Both the position numbers and the translations under genes were made by a program. Below are positions 47,801 through 60,700 of a stretch of DNA of 64,000 nt, piece after piece (within the stretch, counting starts at the first letter, position 1; every line of letters begins with the position of its first letter). This stretch comes from Nyssa sinensis (taxonomy: Eukaryota > Streptophyta > Magnoliopsida > Cornales > Nyssaceae), in the NCBI GenBank assembly GCA_008638375.1, contig CM018035.1, forward strand, positions 36,884,824 through 36,948,823, read 5' to 3'. Below the pieces are notes generated by a model that was not told the DNA's origin, did not search any database, and was given only the letters and a program-made list of their open reading frames with translations.

Positions 47801-50800
47801 TGCCAACCTAATAGTCCAATTTTACATACAATAACCTATCCCAATGCTTGCTTCATCTCATCATTTCTCATGATCATGCATTCTAACATATGCATTTCAT
47901 AAATTCAAAATCATGCATTTCCACCTATGCATTTCATCTCCTGTTACACATTTTCATACATTCACATATTCAAGCACACATACATTCATTCATACAACCT
48001 CTAAAAGTAGTAGGCTATCATGTCAAGCCTATTTCCATACTTCAACATAATCAAATAAATCAAGTGGCACATATACATATTCATATACAAAAAAGGGAGT
48101 GAAGTTAACACTTCATCCAACACCCGAAACACAGTCTTCATGTCATCAAAATACATGATCTTCACACATAAGATCAAGCCCAAAATCCACATCATCAAGT
48201 TCATCAAGGTGCGGAATCTTTTCAAGTACCTACATCGGGTAGGGATCAGCACCTCAGTAGGATAACTAAACAAAAAGAAACATGAACGTTGCAATAGTGC
48301 ATACTTGTGTTTGTGCGTGGTATGCAATGCAAATTCATAAGCAAGCATCAATATATATTGTAACTCAACTCTGATTACATTTTATGGCGTTCTCTTTCGT
48401 TTTCACTTGAATTCATTCACAAACCTTTTTGATTTCCTAATCTCTAGGTTTCATTAAAACCAAAAATACTACATCCTAATTCATCATTTACATGATCATT
48501 CTGCCTTCGACAAGTAATTAGGATTTTATGGGTTACTGACTGATTGGTACAAAACTGCAAGTGCACAGTATCGTAGTTTTATAGTAAAGTGATGAGAAGA
48601 GTATCGTCCTCAGGGATTGATAACTTACTTTTGACAAATACTGAAATTATGTTAATCTCGACTTTATCTAGAGTCATTAAGATTTTTGTAATTGCAATTT
48701 AAAATAAAATCAATTCAAAGAAAATACTCAAAGGAACATAAAGATGTTGTTCAAAAATCAAATTAATGGGAAAGAAAACTTATAGGAAATCGATTTTACC
48801 TAATCCCTCACTATGCTTTACTCATCTAACTAATTGAATTTAATTCTCTATGTTTGTTAGCAAATCTCCTAATCATCCAAAAGTCTCTTTCGACAGTCAA
48901 TTATAAACTATTCTTGTTCATCATTTTGTACAAGAGTATGCAAATTAATAAAGCAAGAATGCAATAAGACCAATGATTTTAATACTACATAGGTTCATAC
49001 AAGTCTTTCGATTTCTATATTTACCTATGCCGAATTATCCGAGATCCATTTTGTAATTTCCTATTTTGACAGCAAATCACAATATCAAAATCATCTAATT
49101 AATGGCCAATGGCCAATTAATTAGAAGCGATAAGCTCAGAATAAATCAGACAAACATGAAAGAGAATTACTTCAAATTGGCATAGAAAAGCAAGCATAGT
49201 TCGAGACTAGATTACATCGTTTTCCTAGAATAAAGAAAATTTAGTTCATGCTAAAAATTAAATTCAACATAAACGAATTCACCATAATTTCTTTGAGAGG
49301 AATGGAAGAAAATAAACTCTAGATCATAGTACTCTTTTCCAGCCCTGCTCTCCAAGCTGCATCAGTGTCCTCCAACCGCAGCGTCTTTCTTTCTTTTTCT
49401 TTTATTTTTCTTCCCAGCCGCACCGTCTTCAAGCCGCAACTTCTTCTGCTTTTTCTTTTATTTTCCCAAGCCGCAGCCTTCTTCCTGCACAGCCGCTTCT
49501 CTTTTTTTCTCTTTCTAATCTCCTGCTGCAGCCGCTTCTCTCAAGACCCAGCGCCTCCCCTTTTCAGAAACAGGAACTCTCTGCCCAAGCCGCAAGCTGT
49601 CTCCCTGCAGCTTTCTCTCCCAAGCCAAGCCGCAGCTTTTTATTTCTTTCTCTCTTCTCTCTTGCCAGCTGCTTCTTTTTCCTTTTTTCTTTTGTTTCCT
49701 GCGCCCGGACCACTTATCTTTCTTCAGCCCCTTTTTTCTATTCAGCTTGCGCCGCGTCACGCCTTGTTTTTTCTTTTGCGCCCTAACTGCTTTTTAAACA
49801 CAGTGCCTCCTTAAGCCCTAGATGCATGAAGCAGCCCCAGGGCTAGTGTCTTTTTTCTGGGCTTTTGGCTGGACGGCTTGAATCCATTTTAGATCAGCCA
49901 CGGTGAGGAGCTTACGGGCCTAATTATCAGGTTGTCTGGCCCAAGTAGTCATGGATCGAGCCCATAATTTACAAAGTGTCTCTTCATTGAATGAGAGATG
50001 AGTTCATAGACGATGGGCTGCTTCAATTTCTTCAAATCTGAAATAAAATTTAAATGATAACAATGAAGCCTAAAACAACCAGAAAATAAATAAAATGAGA
50101 CTAAAGTTTAAAGTTAAGAGATGATAAAATATTCTAAACTATGCAAGTCATCATTGACCCAAAGCTGACCACAACCAAATACCCCACACGGGTTTACGAC
50201 TCGCAAGTTAAGGGGGAGTCTCGCTTCCCATATCACAACATAAGCCCGAATTCGTGCACTCACAACTCGAGTTCACACATAGCTATTTCGCGTACTCGCA
50301 TCATCTCAAGAGCAGACAAAACGAATTCTAAACCATCTCTCTTGGTTCTTTTCACTCTCACTTATCAATTCATCCTTTTCAAGGGTTTTTCTCAAGTCAC
50401 CATAATCAAACTTACGGTTTTTATCACGTTCTCACTACACACTTTACACAGTGTGAGTGGTCAAAATTTTATTCATTAGTTAACATGCTTAGGGTTCTAA
50501 CAATCACAATATCAACATATAAATCAATATGAGTATGAATGAGCATGCTTAACATTTATAACAACATAGTAAATGAAATTTTAGCATGCTTTCATGGTAA
50601 CCTTAACATGCTTTCATGAATGATGCAACTCTAGCACCTTATTCATCTCATTTCTTAAGTTTTAGAAACCTTGCCTCAATTCAATGAAGAAAAGTGAAGA
50701 GATTGAGAAAACCCTAGCTTGTTCCCTTTGATTTCCTCCGATTGATTTCTCGTAAATGTGTGTATCTGCCTCTTGGTATCAAGAAACCGAAGTCAGATCG

Positions 50801-53800
50801 CCAAAAGTCCTTCTTCTCTCTTCCTTTCTTCTTCTTTCTTCCTCTTTCTCTCTTTTTCTCTACCTCACGGTTTGTGTGTGTGTGTGTGTGTGTTTCTAGT
50901 GTAGACCACCAATTTTGTGTATAACAAGTGTTTTGTATGGCAATCTTCCTAACCAAGCACTCCAAATCCTCCTCTTGTCACCACACACACAAAGTCACTA
51001 CACTAGCTACCAAACATGTAAAGTTCCTATCTTTGTAACCAAACTAGTAAAGTAAGTTGGATATCCTTGTAGCGAAACACCTCAAAGCATCTTTTAGAAA
51101 ATATCTAATTCAAGCTAGTTTACCAATTTACCCTCACCAGCCATTTCTTTCATTTTAATTCATTAAGGGTAAAACCGTCATTTTTTCCTTTTATTATTTG
51201 TTCTACATACACTTATTTAATATCATTGAATTTAATTACATTTTATAAAATTCCAATATGTTCTCATCTAGGTTAATCATGCATCGTTAATTTAATTAAG
51301 TGGCACAATTCACTATTCATTAAATAAATAAAAGTTTAATATATTCCTAAAATTCAAGGGTTATTACAGTGAAGGAGATTGGGCAGTTGATAATTTAATT
51401 GGTAGAGACTGAGAGATTCCAAGTAGATGCATCCTGTGCAAGGAGGAGAAAAATGTTAGTCCTCATATCTTACTTTGTAAGATGGCATTGAGGTTTGAGC
51501 CTTTAATTCTGCTCTTTTCAGAGTTCAATGGGCCATTCCCATGGATTTTGCTCATCAAGAGGTGGTTAGTACTTCAAGAACATTAGGAAGGTTCAGGATG
51601 GAGTTTGACATTCCTTTTTTGTTGTATTTGGAACCAAAGGAATAGAAGAATTTTGAAGATTTGGAGCTTCTAATCATAACACTGAAGTATAATGTATTAT
51701 GGGAATCATACTTCTCTTGTCAATTTTTGGTGTACAATTTTTTGGTTCCTTGTGCATATGGACTTTTTCCCTTTATAATAGACTTTGTTATTATTAGAAA
51801 AAAGTCCCTTAGGGTGCCATTGTTAGCCAACGGCAATGCAGATTCTCTGGCAGAACTTGGAGCTTTGGCTCAATCTTATATAGCTGGGCTCATTTCCTGT
51901 TAACTGTGGCTCTGATGTTGTTTTATTTCATTTTGCTTAGTTGACTTGTTATCTTTTTCTACGACACGGAAGTTTTTCTTCCTTCCGAGTCTGGTTGCAT
52001 TATTTTTTCTTTTTTATTTCTTTTAACAAATCTTTTTCTCTGATGATAGAAAAATTGTTATAATGAGACAATCTTGTATTGTAATGAGTATATATTTAAG
52101 AATGAAAATAAAAAGAATGTACAACTTAGGTTGTGTTAATTATGGTGGTTTTAGTTACCGAGGAGGTGTGGAGGTTTGGCATTGGTAAGTATTGACTTTA
52201 TTTAAGGAAATGAATACTTTACTCAAGGAAAGAAAGACTTTCCTTCTTATTCAATTGAAAGACTTTCCTCCTTTAAATAGAAGATTTTCCTCCGTGAGGA
52301 AGAAAAGACTTTTCTCATTCAAATGAAAGAAAAGACTTTCCTTGTTCAAAATGAAAGACTTTCCTTCTTTATGAGGAGAATATTTTCCTTTCATAAATTT
52401 GGTAGATTGATTACATTTTACTTTATATAGCTTTCTTCTTCTTCTTGTATATATCTTTTCTCATTGTAAAGCTTGTACACATGTGAGAGAAATAAAATAA
52501 AAAGATCATGTGGAGGTTTAGTCCATGGATGTAGGCAACCAAAGCTGAACCACGTAAAACTTGTATTTATTTTTTCTTTTCTTCCCTCTTTATTTTATTT
52601 CACATGGTATCAGAGCATCTCAATTCTGAGACATCCTTTCCGCATTTTTTTTCAATCATCCAAACAAGGATTTTTATTTATTTATTGATTCTCTCTATTT
52701 CTTCTCACATACCATGACTAAATCAACAACAGTCATATCTACGAACAGTGGATATGGTTCCAATATCAATTCTCCTTATTATCTTCATCCATTTGATAGT
52801 CCAGGTGTTGTTCTAGTTTCTCAACTCCTTAATGGCGATAACTATCCCACTTGGTGTCGGGTAATGAGAATGACTCTCTCGGCCAAAAACAAATTGGGTT
52901 TTGTAAACGGGGTTCTTACAAAACCAGGCATCTCTGTTAGTGAGATTGCTGAATGGGTATGTTGTAATGACATTATGTTATCATTGTTATAAAATTTCAT
53001 ATCTCTAGATATTGCCAATAGTGTCATCTACGCTGATACGACAAAGGAAGTTTGGGATGATCTCAAAGGCCAATTCTCTCAAGGAAGTGTAGTTAGAATT
53101 TTCCAGATCAAACGATCCATATGCAATACCATTCAAGAACAAGCCTCCATCACATCATATTTCACTAAACTGAAATCTCTTTGGGACGAACTTGCTTCCT
53201 ATAGTACTGTTCCTAGTTGCACTTGTGGTGTTTCTAAGGTGCTTTTTGAACATAAACAACGGGAACACATTTGTTAATTTTTGATGGGGTTAAATGAGTC
53301 ATATGCTGCTCTTCGCAGACAAATTCTTGCTATTGAACCTCTTCCTTCAATTGATAAGGTTTATTCTATTGTACTTCAAGAAGAAAAACAAAGGAAAATT
53401 CTTTCTGTCACACCAGACCAACTAGATGCCATTGCTCTTGTTACTACCAAAGTAAATTTCACCAACCATTCGAATCATAACACAAAGATGAATAATAAGG
53501 AAAATTCAAAAGGTAATGCCGAAATAAAAGTCAGAATCGACTACATTGCACTTATTGTGATAAATCTGGGCATACAAGAGCTAAATGCTTCAAGCTTCAT
53601 GGTTTTCCATCCAAGCAAGCTAATGCTACCTCAGCCACATCTGATGCTAATCCAGCTCCCAAGGATATTAAACATGAATTAACAATCGAGCAATATTAGC
53701 AGTTAATATCTCTCCTCAACATTCATTCCGACTCTCAAGCGTTTGTTAACCTTATTGGTAAGTCTTCTATCAATCTCTAGTCACATGAATTCTCTTGGGT

Positions 53801-56800
53801 TATTGATACTGGTACTATAGATCATATTGTTTCTTCTACTCATTTGTTATCGAATACCTTTTCTAGTATAAATGGTAAATCCATTCGTTTACCAAATGGT
53901 ACTTCGGTCCCTATTTCTCACATTGAAGTATTAATCTTTTTGATACATTACATCTTGATCATGCCCTTTGTTCACCAGCATTTACTTTTAATCTTTTATC
54001 TGTTAGTAAACTCACCCAATCACTAAATTGTGTTGTCTTCTTTGTCCCCAGTTTTTGTGTTTTTAAGGATCTTACCACAAAGAGGTGATTAGACTGGGTA
54101 AAGAGCATGGCAGACCTTACTATTATCGCCCCATTTCTTATCTTATTATTTTGGCTGCATAACAATTTCCGGCATTAGATCTTTGGCATTGGCGTTTAGG
54201 TCATCCATCCCCTGCTAGGCTTTCTATTTTGTCAAAAACTATTACTGGCATATCTAGTTGTTCTAATGGTTTTTGTAATATATGTCCGTTAGCCAAGCAC
54301 ACTTGGTTACCTTTTCCTAATAAAAATAATAGATTTGATAATCCTTTTGCTTTAATCCATGTTGATATATGGGGTAATTTCTTGTCCAATCCATTTCTGG
54401 GGCTCATTATTTTTTAACCATTGTTGATGATTTCTCACATTGCACATGGGTATATTTGATAAAAAATAAATCTGAAACTCAATCTATTCTTCAAATTTTT
54501 TTGCCATGGTCCAAAATCAATTCTAATGTTCGATTAAACAAATTCGAAGTGATAATGGTCGTGAATTCCCTTCCATGCACCATTTCTTTAATACCCATGG
54601 GATTATCCATCAAAGAACTTGTGTTGGCACTCTCTAACGAAATGGAGTGGCTGAATGCAAACATCGCCATCTTGTGGAAGTACCTAGAGCTCTTCTTTTT
54701 CAAGCTCATTTACCATTAAAATTTTTGGGAGAATGCATCATCATTACAGCTTATCTTATCAACCGTCTACCTACACCATTATTGGCTACGAAGTAACCTC
54801 ATGAGACCGTACTTCATATGTCACGACCCGAGACCCACCCTATGCGGATCTCGTGTCGCGCATCCGATCCGACGCTGCTTGTCGAACCAAGGGTCTCAAC
54901 TTGCTACACGATCAGTGCTACTAACATGCAACAACTAAAATGCGAAACTAAATAATTAAAAGTTGCATGTGATATATATAATGTTTACAAAATGCGGAAT
55001 ATAAAATTTCTTATTACAATTGTTCATCCCCAAGACGTGGATAACATGGGAGAGCTACAAGACTGTCTGTACTAAGTATTACACTTACAACTTCAAAAGA
55101 AATGTCCACTGCTATCTAGCTGACTGCTACTGCTACTGTTACTGCTCTTCTACAGCTTCATTTCCTGAAAGGGGTGGTAAGTTTGGGGTGAGCTAATGAA
55201 AGCCCAATAAGTAATTCTCCTTTGCTCTGCTATGTGTACATGAATATAGAAAGCATTATCTATAAAACTAGGATAAGTGCAGAAGTGCTAGCCAGTCAAT
55301 GAATATAGAACTCAATAACAAATGATAGAACTCAAATGATAAAGCACTGAAATCTGTCTGACTACAATCATACGCACTCAAATGAAAGCTGTGAAGTCTC
55401 ATGATCATTCATAATGATATAATATGATCAAGCTATGATAATCAACAAATGATAGTGATATCAAAACTGGTTGATGCACTCGGCTGGGGCCCGGCTACCC
55501 CTTGAGCTCGTATTCAGATCCGCTATGGGCTGTTTGAATACGGCTCTGAGCTCGTATTCAGATCCGCTACGGGCTGTTTGAATACGGCTCTGTGTACACT
55601 GTATAATAATCTGGACCCGAAGGTCATAACTGGACCCGAAGGTCGTAAATAGCATCAGATGGAGATGTGACTGAGCACAAATCCGGTACTAATAATATAT
55701 CAGGATCATGCTACCTCCACGAAGAGTATAAATGTGGAACATAACTGTTCTAGGAAATCTGACGTAACGATAGTTATCTGAACTATGGTTACTAGACTGC
55801 TTCGAATATACTGTCTGGCCCTCACGGCCCTAGGTACAAGTGTACAACAAGAACTCTATGCAAAAATGTACAATCATGATCAAGATATATATGAAAATCG
55901 ATAAATGCTTCCCACATGATAGGGCAATATCAATGTGGCTCAATAAACTCTGGTATATATGGAATACAACAAGTGATATATGAAAAACTATTGACATGAC
56001 TTGGAATGTAACATAAGCAGAGATCAGAGATTACTTACACTTTTTACTGTATTTGTCTAGAAGGTCAAACCGCCTTCTTCTTGTGTCTCGGTATTCCTAT
56101 AATTCAGGAAGCTCAATCTCAGTCTAGGTATATATATTTAACTCATGCTATTCATCAGATTTTGTCTCTTTATTCTTTATATCTCTTTTACTAGAATAAA
56201 CTCTACTATTGAATCCGGAATGTCGAACAAAGTCGATTTAGGCTTTCGCGGAATTCAATTCGGGCTTTGGTACTAGAAAGGGCAAAACGGTCATTTTGTA
56301 CTTTTACGAGTTCTTATTTCTCGGGACTTCTTTTCGCAAATCGGACTCCACGGTTGAGTTTGGAATGCTCAAAATAATAAAAATCCACTATTCAATTAAT
56401 TTATTCGGAGTCCGTTGGACTACTTTTCGACTTAGGGGCATTTTGGTAATTTTTTCTTTAAATAATTATTTAATTAAATATTATTTATTCACTTGGGTCA
56501 ATTCACAATTAACCCTAATTTCTGGGTATAATTAAAATCTCACAAGGTTCTATTTACTCCCCTTAATTTTTTCAATTCGTGTAAGTTTCCATTATTTTTC
56601 CCGGACGTTTCCATTTTAAGCCAATCATTGGACAGCTTCTCCTTTTCAACTAAACACTTCCCGAACTTAAATCTAAAATTTGACCCATACAGTAATATTG
56701 TTAGGCAGCTATCTGAATGGGTGAATTGGGTCAGACTCAACCCAGTTTGGCCCGAATAAAATTACGAAACTCAGCCTAGCGGCTGTGTTCCCTTCCTGGA

Positions 56801-57675
56801 TTATTTTCTCTTCTTGATTCCAATTTGAAATTTTAAAATAATTTCTATGTTTAATGATATCCCAAAATAAATCTGATTATTCATACTTATAAAAATTCAA
56901 GACTAAAGGTCAGTATCTTACCCCGTTGCTTCGCGTTCCTTTAATCCAATCTGTTGTGAATTTCTGCACCTAACAGCAACCCGATATCCATTCGGTTTTG
57001 CTGCTGCTGCTCTTCTGATTTATTGTTTCTGCTATTGTCACAATACAAGTATACATATATATTTATTTGTTCTTGCACTGCCAAAACCATATGCATTCAC
57101 ATATATAACTATATATTTCCATGGATTTCTTGAACACCCACTGTTGCTGCTCCAAACCGCTAATTTCCCTTGACTGCACACTGCTTCCAATTGAAACTCT
57201 CAACAATTCATTCTGACCTCGCAACATCAGCTTCATTTAACCTCCAATTAACCCCAAATTTCATCACAGCAGCCCTTCGCAGCCGCTAGAAATTCTCCAA
57301 ATTTCATCACGCAACAGCCATCTTCTTCTTTATTTGTTCTCAATTTCTTTTCTTGCACCATCCAAACCAACACACAATATAATATATATATATATATATA
57401 TATCTAAATATCCTCCATCACAGTGCTCCTACGGCCATCTCTCTGAGCCACCATTACACCGGACAGCACCCTTGATCCCTCCACTCGATCTGCTGCTTAG
57501 GGAATTCAGTAAATCAACCCCAGGCCTCAAGAACTCTGCTTCTACGGCACCCAACAGCACCGTTCCGAATCCCCACCGCAGCCGCTGCTACACGAATTTC
57601 CCAACAGCCGCGACATTTCTCCCCTAACCGCTACTGCCATCTCTACGGCTACACAGCACCACCACAAACACACAC

Positions 57676-57708
<33 letters not shown>

Positions 57709-60700
57709 TTCTTCACCACTTGCGGCACAGCCACAAACAGAACCCACACAACGCAGCACACAGAAATCCCTCCACCGCTACTGCTGTGCACCACGCAACG
57801 CTACTGCTACTGGATCGCAGCAACCACTGCTGCTATTTCCATCCCCCCTCTCGGCTGCTCTCTTCCTCTGTTTCTCTCTTTTCTTTTTCTCTTTCTTTAT
57901 CCCATCGCGCCGCCTCACCTACGGCAGCCCCCCCTCTTCTTCTCTTTTTTTTTTTTTTTCCACTGTTCACATGAGATACTATATATATATACCTAGCCAC
58001 CTTATTTGACCTTACTTTTCTTCTTTTTCTTTTTCCATTCTTTCCTTTTCTACTTTTTTAAAACACAAACCATACAGCACATACACACGTTGCACTTTTG
58101 CACACACATATTAATATATATATATATACTTGCTTTATTTTCTTTCCCTTGATTTTCTTTTCTATTCTTTATTTTTATTTTATTTTATTTTTTTCTTTCC
58201 AATTACATGCTTTTGCATGCCTCTATATATATAATAAAACTGTATTTTATTATATATAAATATATCTATACTCTATCTATTTATACGAATACCTATTTTT
58301 ATAAAATACATATAGGTACGTAACCGTATATATATATATATATATTTATACTTGCATACATATTTTATATTTATTTATATACGTGCATATATATATATAT
58401 ATATATAACCTCATATATATATATATCCTTGTATTTATTAAAATACACTGTGTACATATAACGGGGCATATACTGGCTACGTACACGAGTCTCCGTACTG
58501 CTCGGATTTATCGTACGATACTACTGGACACTCGGGATTTCCCGTAACCACTTCCCGTATATCATATATCGTTTTTTATTCTTATTTGTGATTCTCGCTA
58601 TTCGTCTCGAACTACGTGTCAGTTACTGTATACTGTTTATTGCGATGCTTCGGGCATATGTTGGGTATTATTTTTATTAACCTGGTCTGTTCGTACCTTT
58701 TTTGTTTTTATCTCGTAATTCTAGGAGATTATAAACTTTGGCTAATTCCCTCGGTAATCGTACCCGTCACCGTATATTGCTCATTAAAATAATTCGGTAT
58801 ATCTCGGGGTCCACTATTCTCGGTTTGAAGCGGTCTCGGTTTACTCTTGATATTATAATCATAGCTTGGTTAAAGCTCGGTATTATTATTTGACCTTTTT
58901 AGATAAAATGAAATTATTCTATTTATTCGGAACTCATGTTCGGTTACAACCAGTATTATGTTACTCGACCCAATCTACCTCGATTTACATGTACTCAACT
59001 GGGTCTACCTCGGTCTACGTGCCATATCCTGGGTCAGGATATTACATCATACCAAACCATCATATCACCATTTGCATGTTTTTGGGTGTGTATATTATGC
59101 ACAAAACATGTCACCTCATAAACACGAATTTTCTCCTTGTACCATTAAAGGGATCTTTGTAGGTTATCCTTTTGGTCAACATGGATATTGGGTCTATGAT
59201 TTTAAAAAACATGTCATTCACTAGTCGTGATGTTACATTCCATGAGCATATATTTCCTTTTCAGTAACACCCTCCACCCAAAAATTCATCTTCTGTTGTT
59301 CTTCCATTACTCGTGACTAGTCACACCCTCGTTGCTCCAAGACCTCTTGGTGTAGAACCTTCTTCAATCCCTTCACCTTCTCAACAACCTCTACTTCGTT
59401 GATCTTCTCGTACATATCGTCCTCCTAATCACATTCAAGATTATCATTTTTCTCGTCACTCAACGTCCGCCTATGCCATGCCAATCCCAGTCACCCTCTC
59501 CATCTAATGGTGTTACTTATCCTCTTCAGGATTGCATTTCTTATTCTAATTTATCTTCTTATTATGTTTTTACTGCTGCTATTTTTGTTGAGGTCGAGCC
59601 TACATCATTTGCCCAAGCATGTCAAAATCCCAAGTGGCGCGCAACTATGACAGCCGAAATTGATGCATGAATCATACATGGTCGCTCACTCAACTACCTC
59701 CTGGTAAAACTCCCATTAGTTGTAAATGGGTGTACAAAATCAAGCATCGATCTGTTGGTTCCATTGAAAGGTATAAAGCTCGTCTTGTTGCTGAGGGATA
59801 CACTCAAACTGAAGGTCTTGATTACCATGAAACCTTCGCTCCTGTTGCCAAGTTAGTGACCGTCTGATGTATGTTAGCTGTAGCATCTATTAAACAATGG
59901 CCTCTCCATCAACTTGATGTCCATAATTCTTTCTTACATGGAGATCTCCGTGAAGAAGTTTACATGAACCTTCCTCCTAGATTCCTTCGTAAGGGGGAGC
60001 ACTTGGTATGTTATCCACATTGCTGCCAATCCTATATTTTATGAGCGAACAAAACATATTGAATTGGATTGTCACCTTATTCGTAAAAAAATTCAAGCTG
60101 GGTTGATTCAAACATCTTATGTTGCTTCTTCTCATCAACTTGAAAATATCTTCACTAAGCTACGCGGAAGGGAGCAATTTATCTATGTTGGTAACAAGTT
60201 GGGCGTTCATGATATTCACGCTCCAACTTGAGGGGGAATATTGATGTTATTCAAGAAAAGGAAGACTTTACTCGAGGAAAGAAAGAATTTCCTCCTTATT
60301 CAATTGGATGACTTTCCTCCTTTAAATAGAAGACTTTCCTCCGTGAGGAAGAGAAGACTTTTCTCATTCAAATGGAACAGAAGACTTTCCTTGTTCAAAA
60401 TGAAAGACTTTCCTTCTTTATGAGGAGAAGATTTTTCTTTCCTAAATTTAGTGGATTGATTACATCTTATCTTATATGGCTTTTTTCTTCTTCTTGTATA
60501 TATCTCTTCTCATTGTAAAGCTTGTACAGATGTGAGAGAAATAAAATAAAAAGATCATGTAGAGGTTTAGTCCGTGGATGTAGGCAACTAAAGCCGAATC
60601 ACGTAAAACTCGTGTTTTTTTTTTTTTTTCTTCCCTCTTTATTTTATTTCATAGTAAGGCATGTGGTAAGAAAACATTGTTTGACGACTCCTCACATCTT

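Larger units (their letters stand above)
47493..51368 (-). mobile_element. Solo LTR of the TGTCAC family in the LINE, itself interrupted
   Basis: Starts TGTCACAACCTGGATCCC, ends CAAGGGTTATTACA, and is flanked by exact duplications GTGAA (47488-47492 and 51369-51373). Removing the insert at 48541-50153 leaves about 2.26 kb. No genes; sense strand is antisense to the host gene. Confidence 0.9.
52190..60653 (+). mobile_element. Ty1/copia retrotransposon, internally deleted and interrupted
   Basis: Two LTRs (52190-52614 and 60239-60653), a primer site, gag, protease, integrase, part of RT and the end of RNase H in the copia order, a polypurine tract, and exact duplications GTAAG (52185-52189 and 60654-60658). 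The LTR at 54819-59046 sits in the integrase gene. A large piece from mid-RT to late RNase H is missing, and gag has stops, so it is inactive. Same strand as the host gene. Confidence 0.92.

Noticed and set aside
49365..49814. A 149-codon hydrophobic frame resembling a membrane protein
   Set aside because: The stretch is pyrimidine-rich LTR sequence (Phe/Leu/Ser codons from T and C runs); no start context, homologs or conserved motif.
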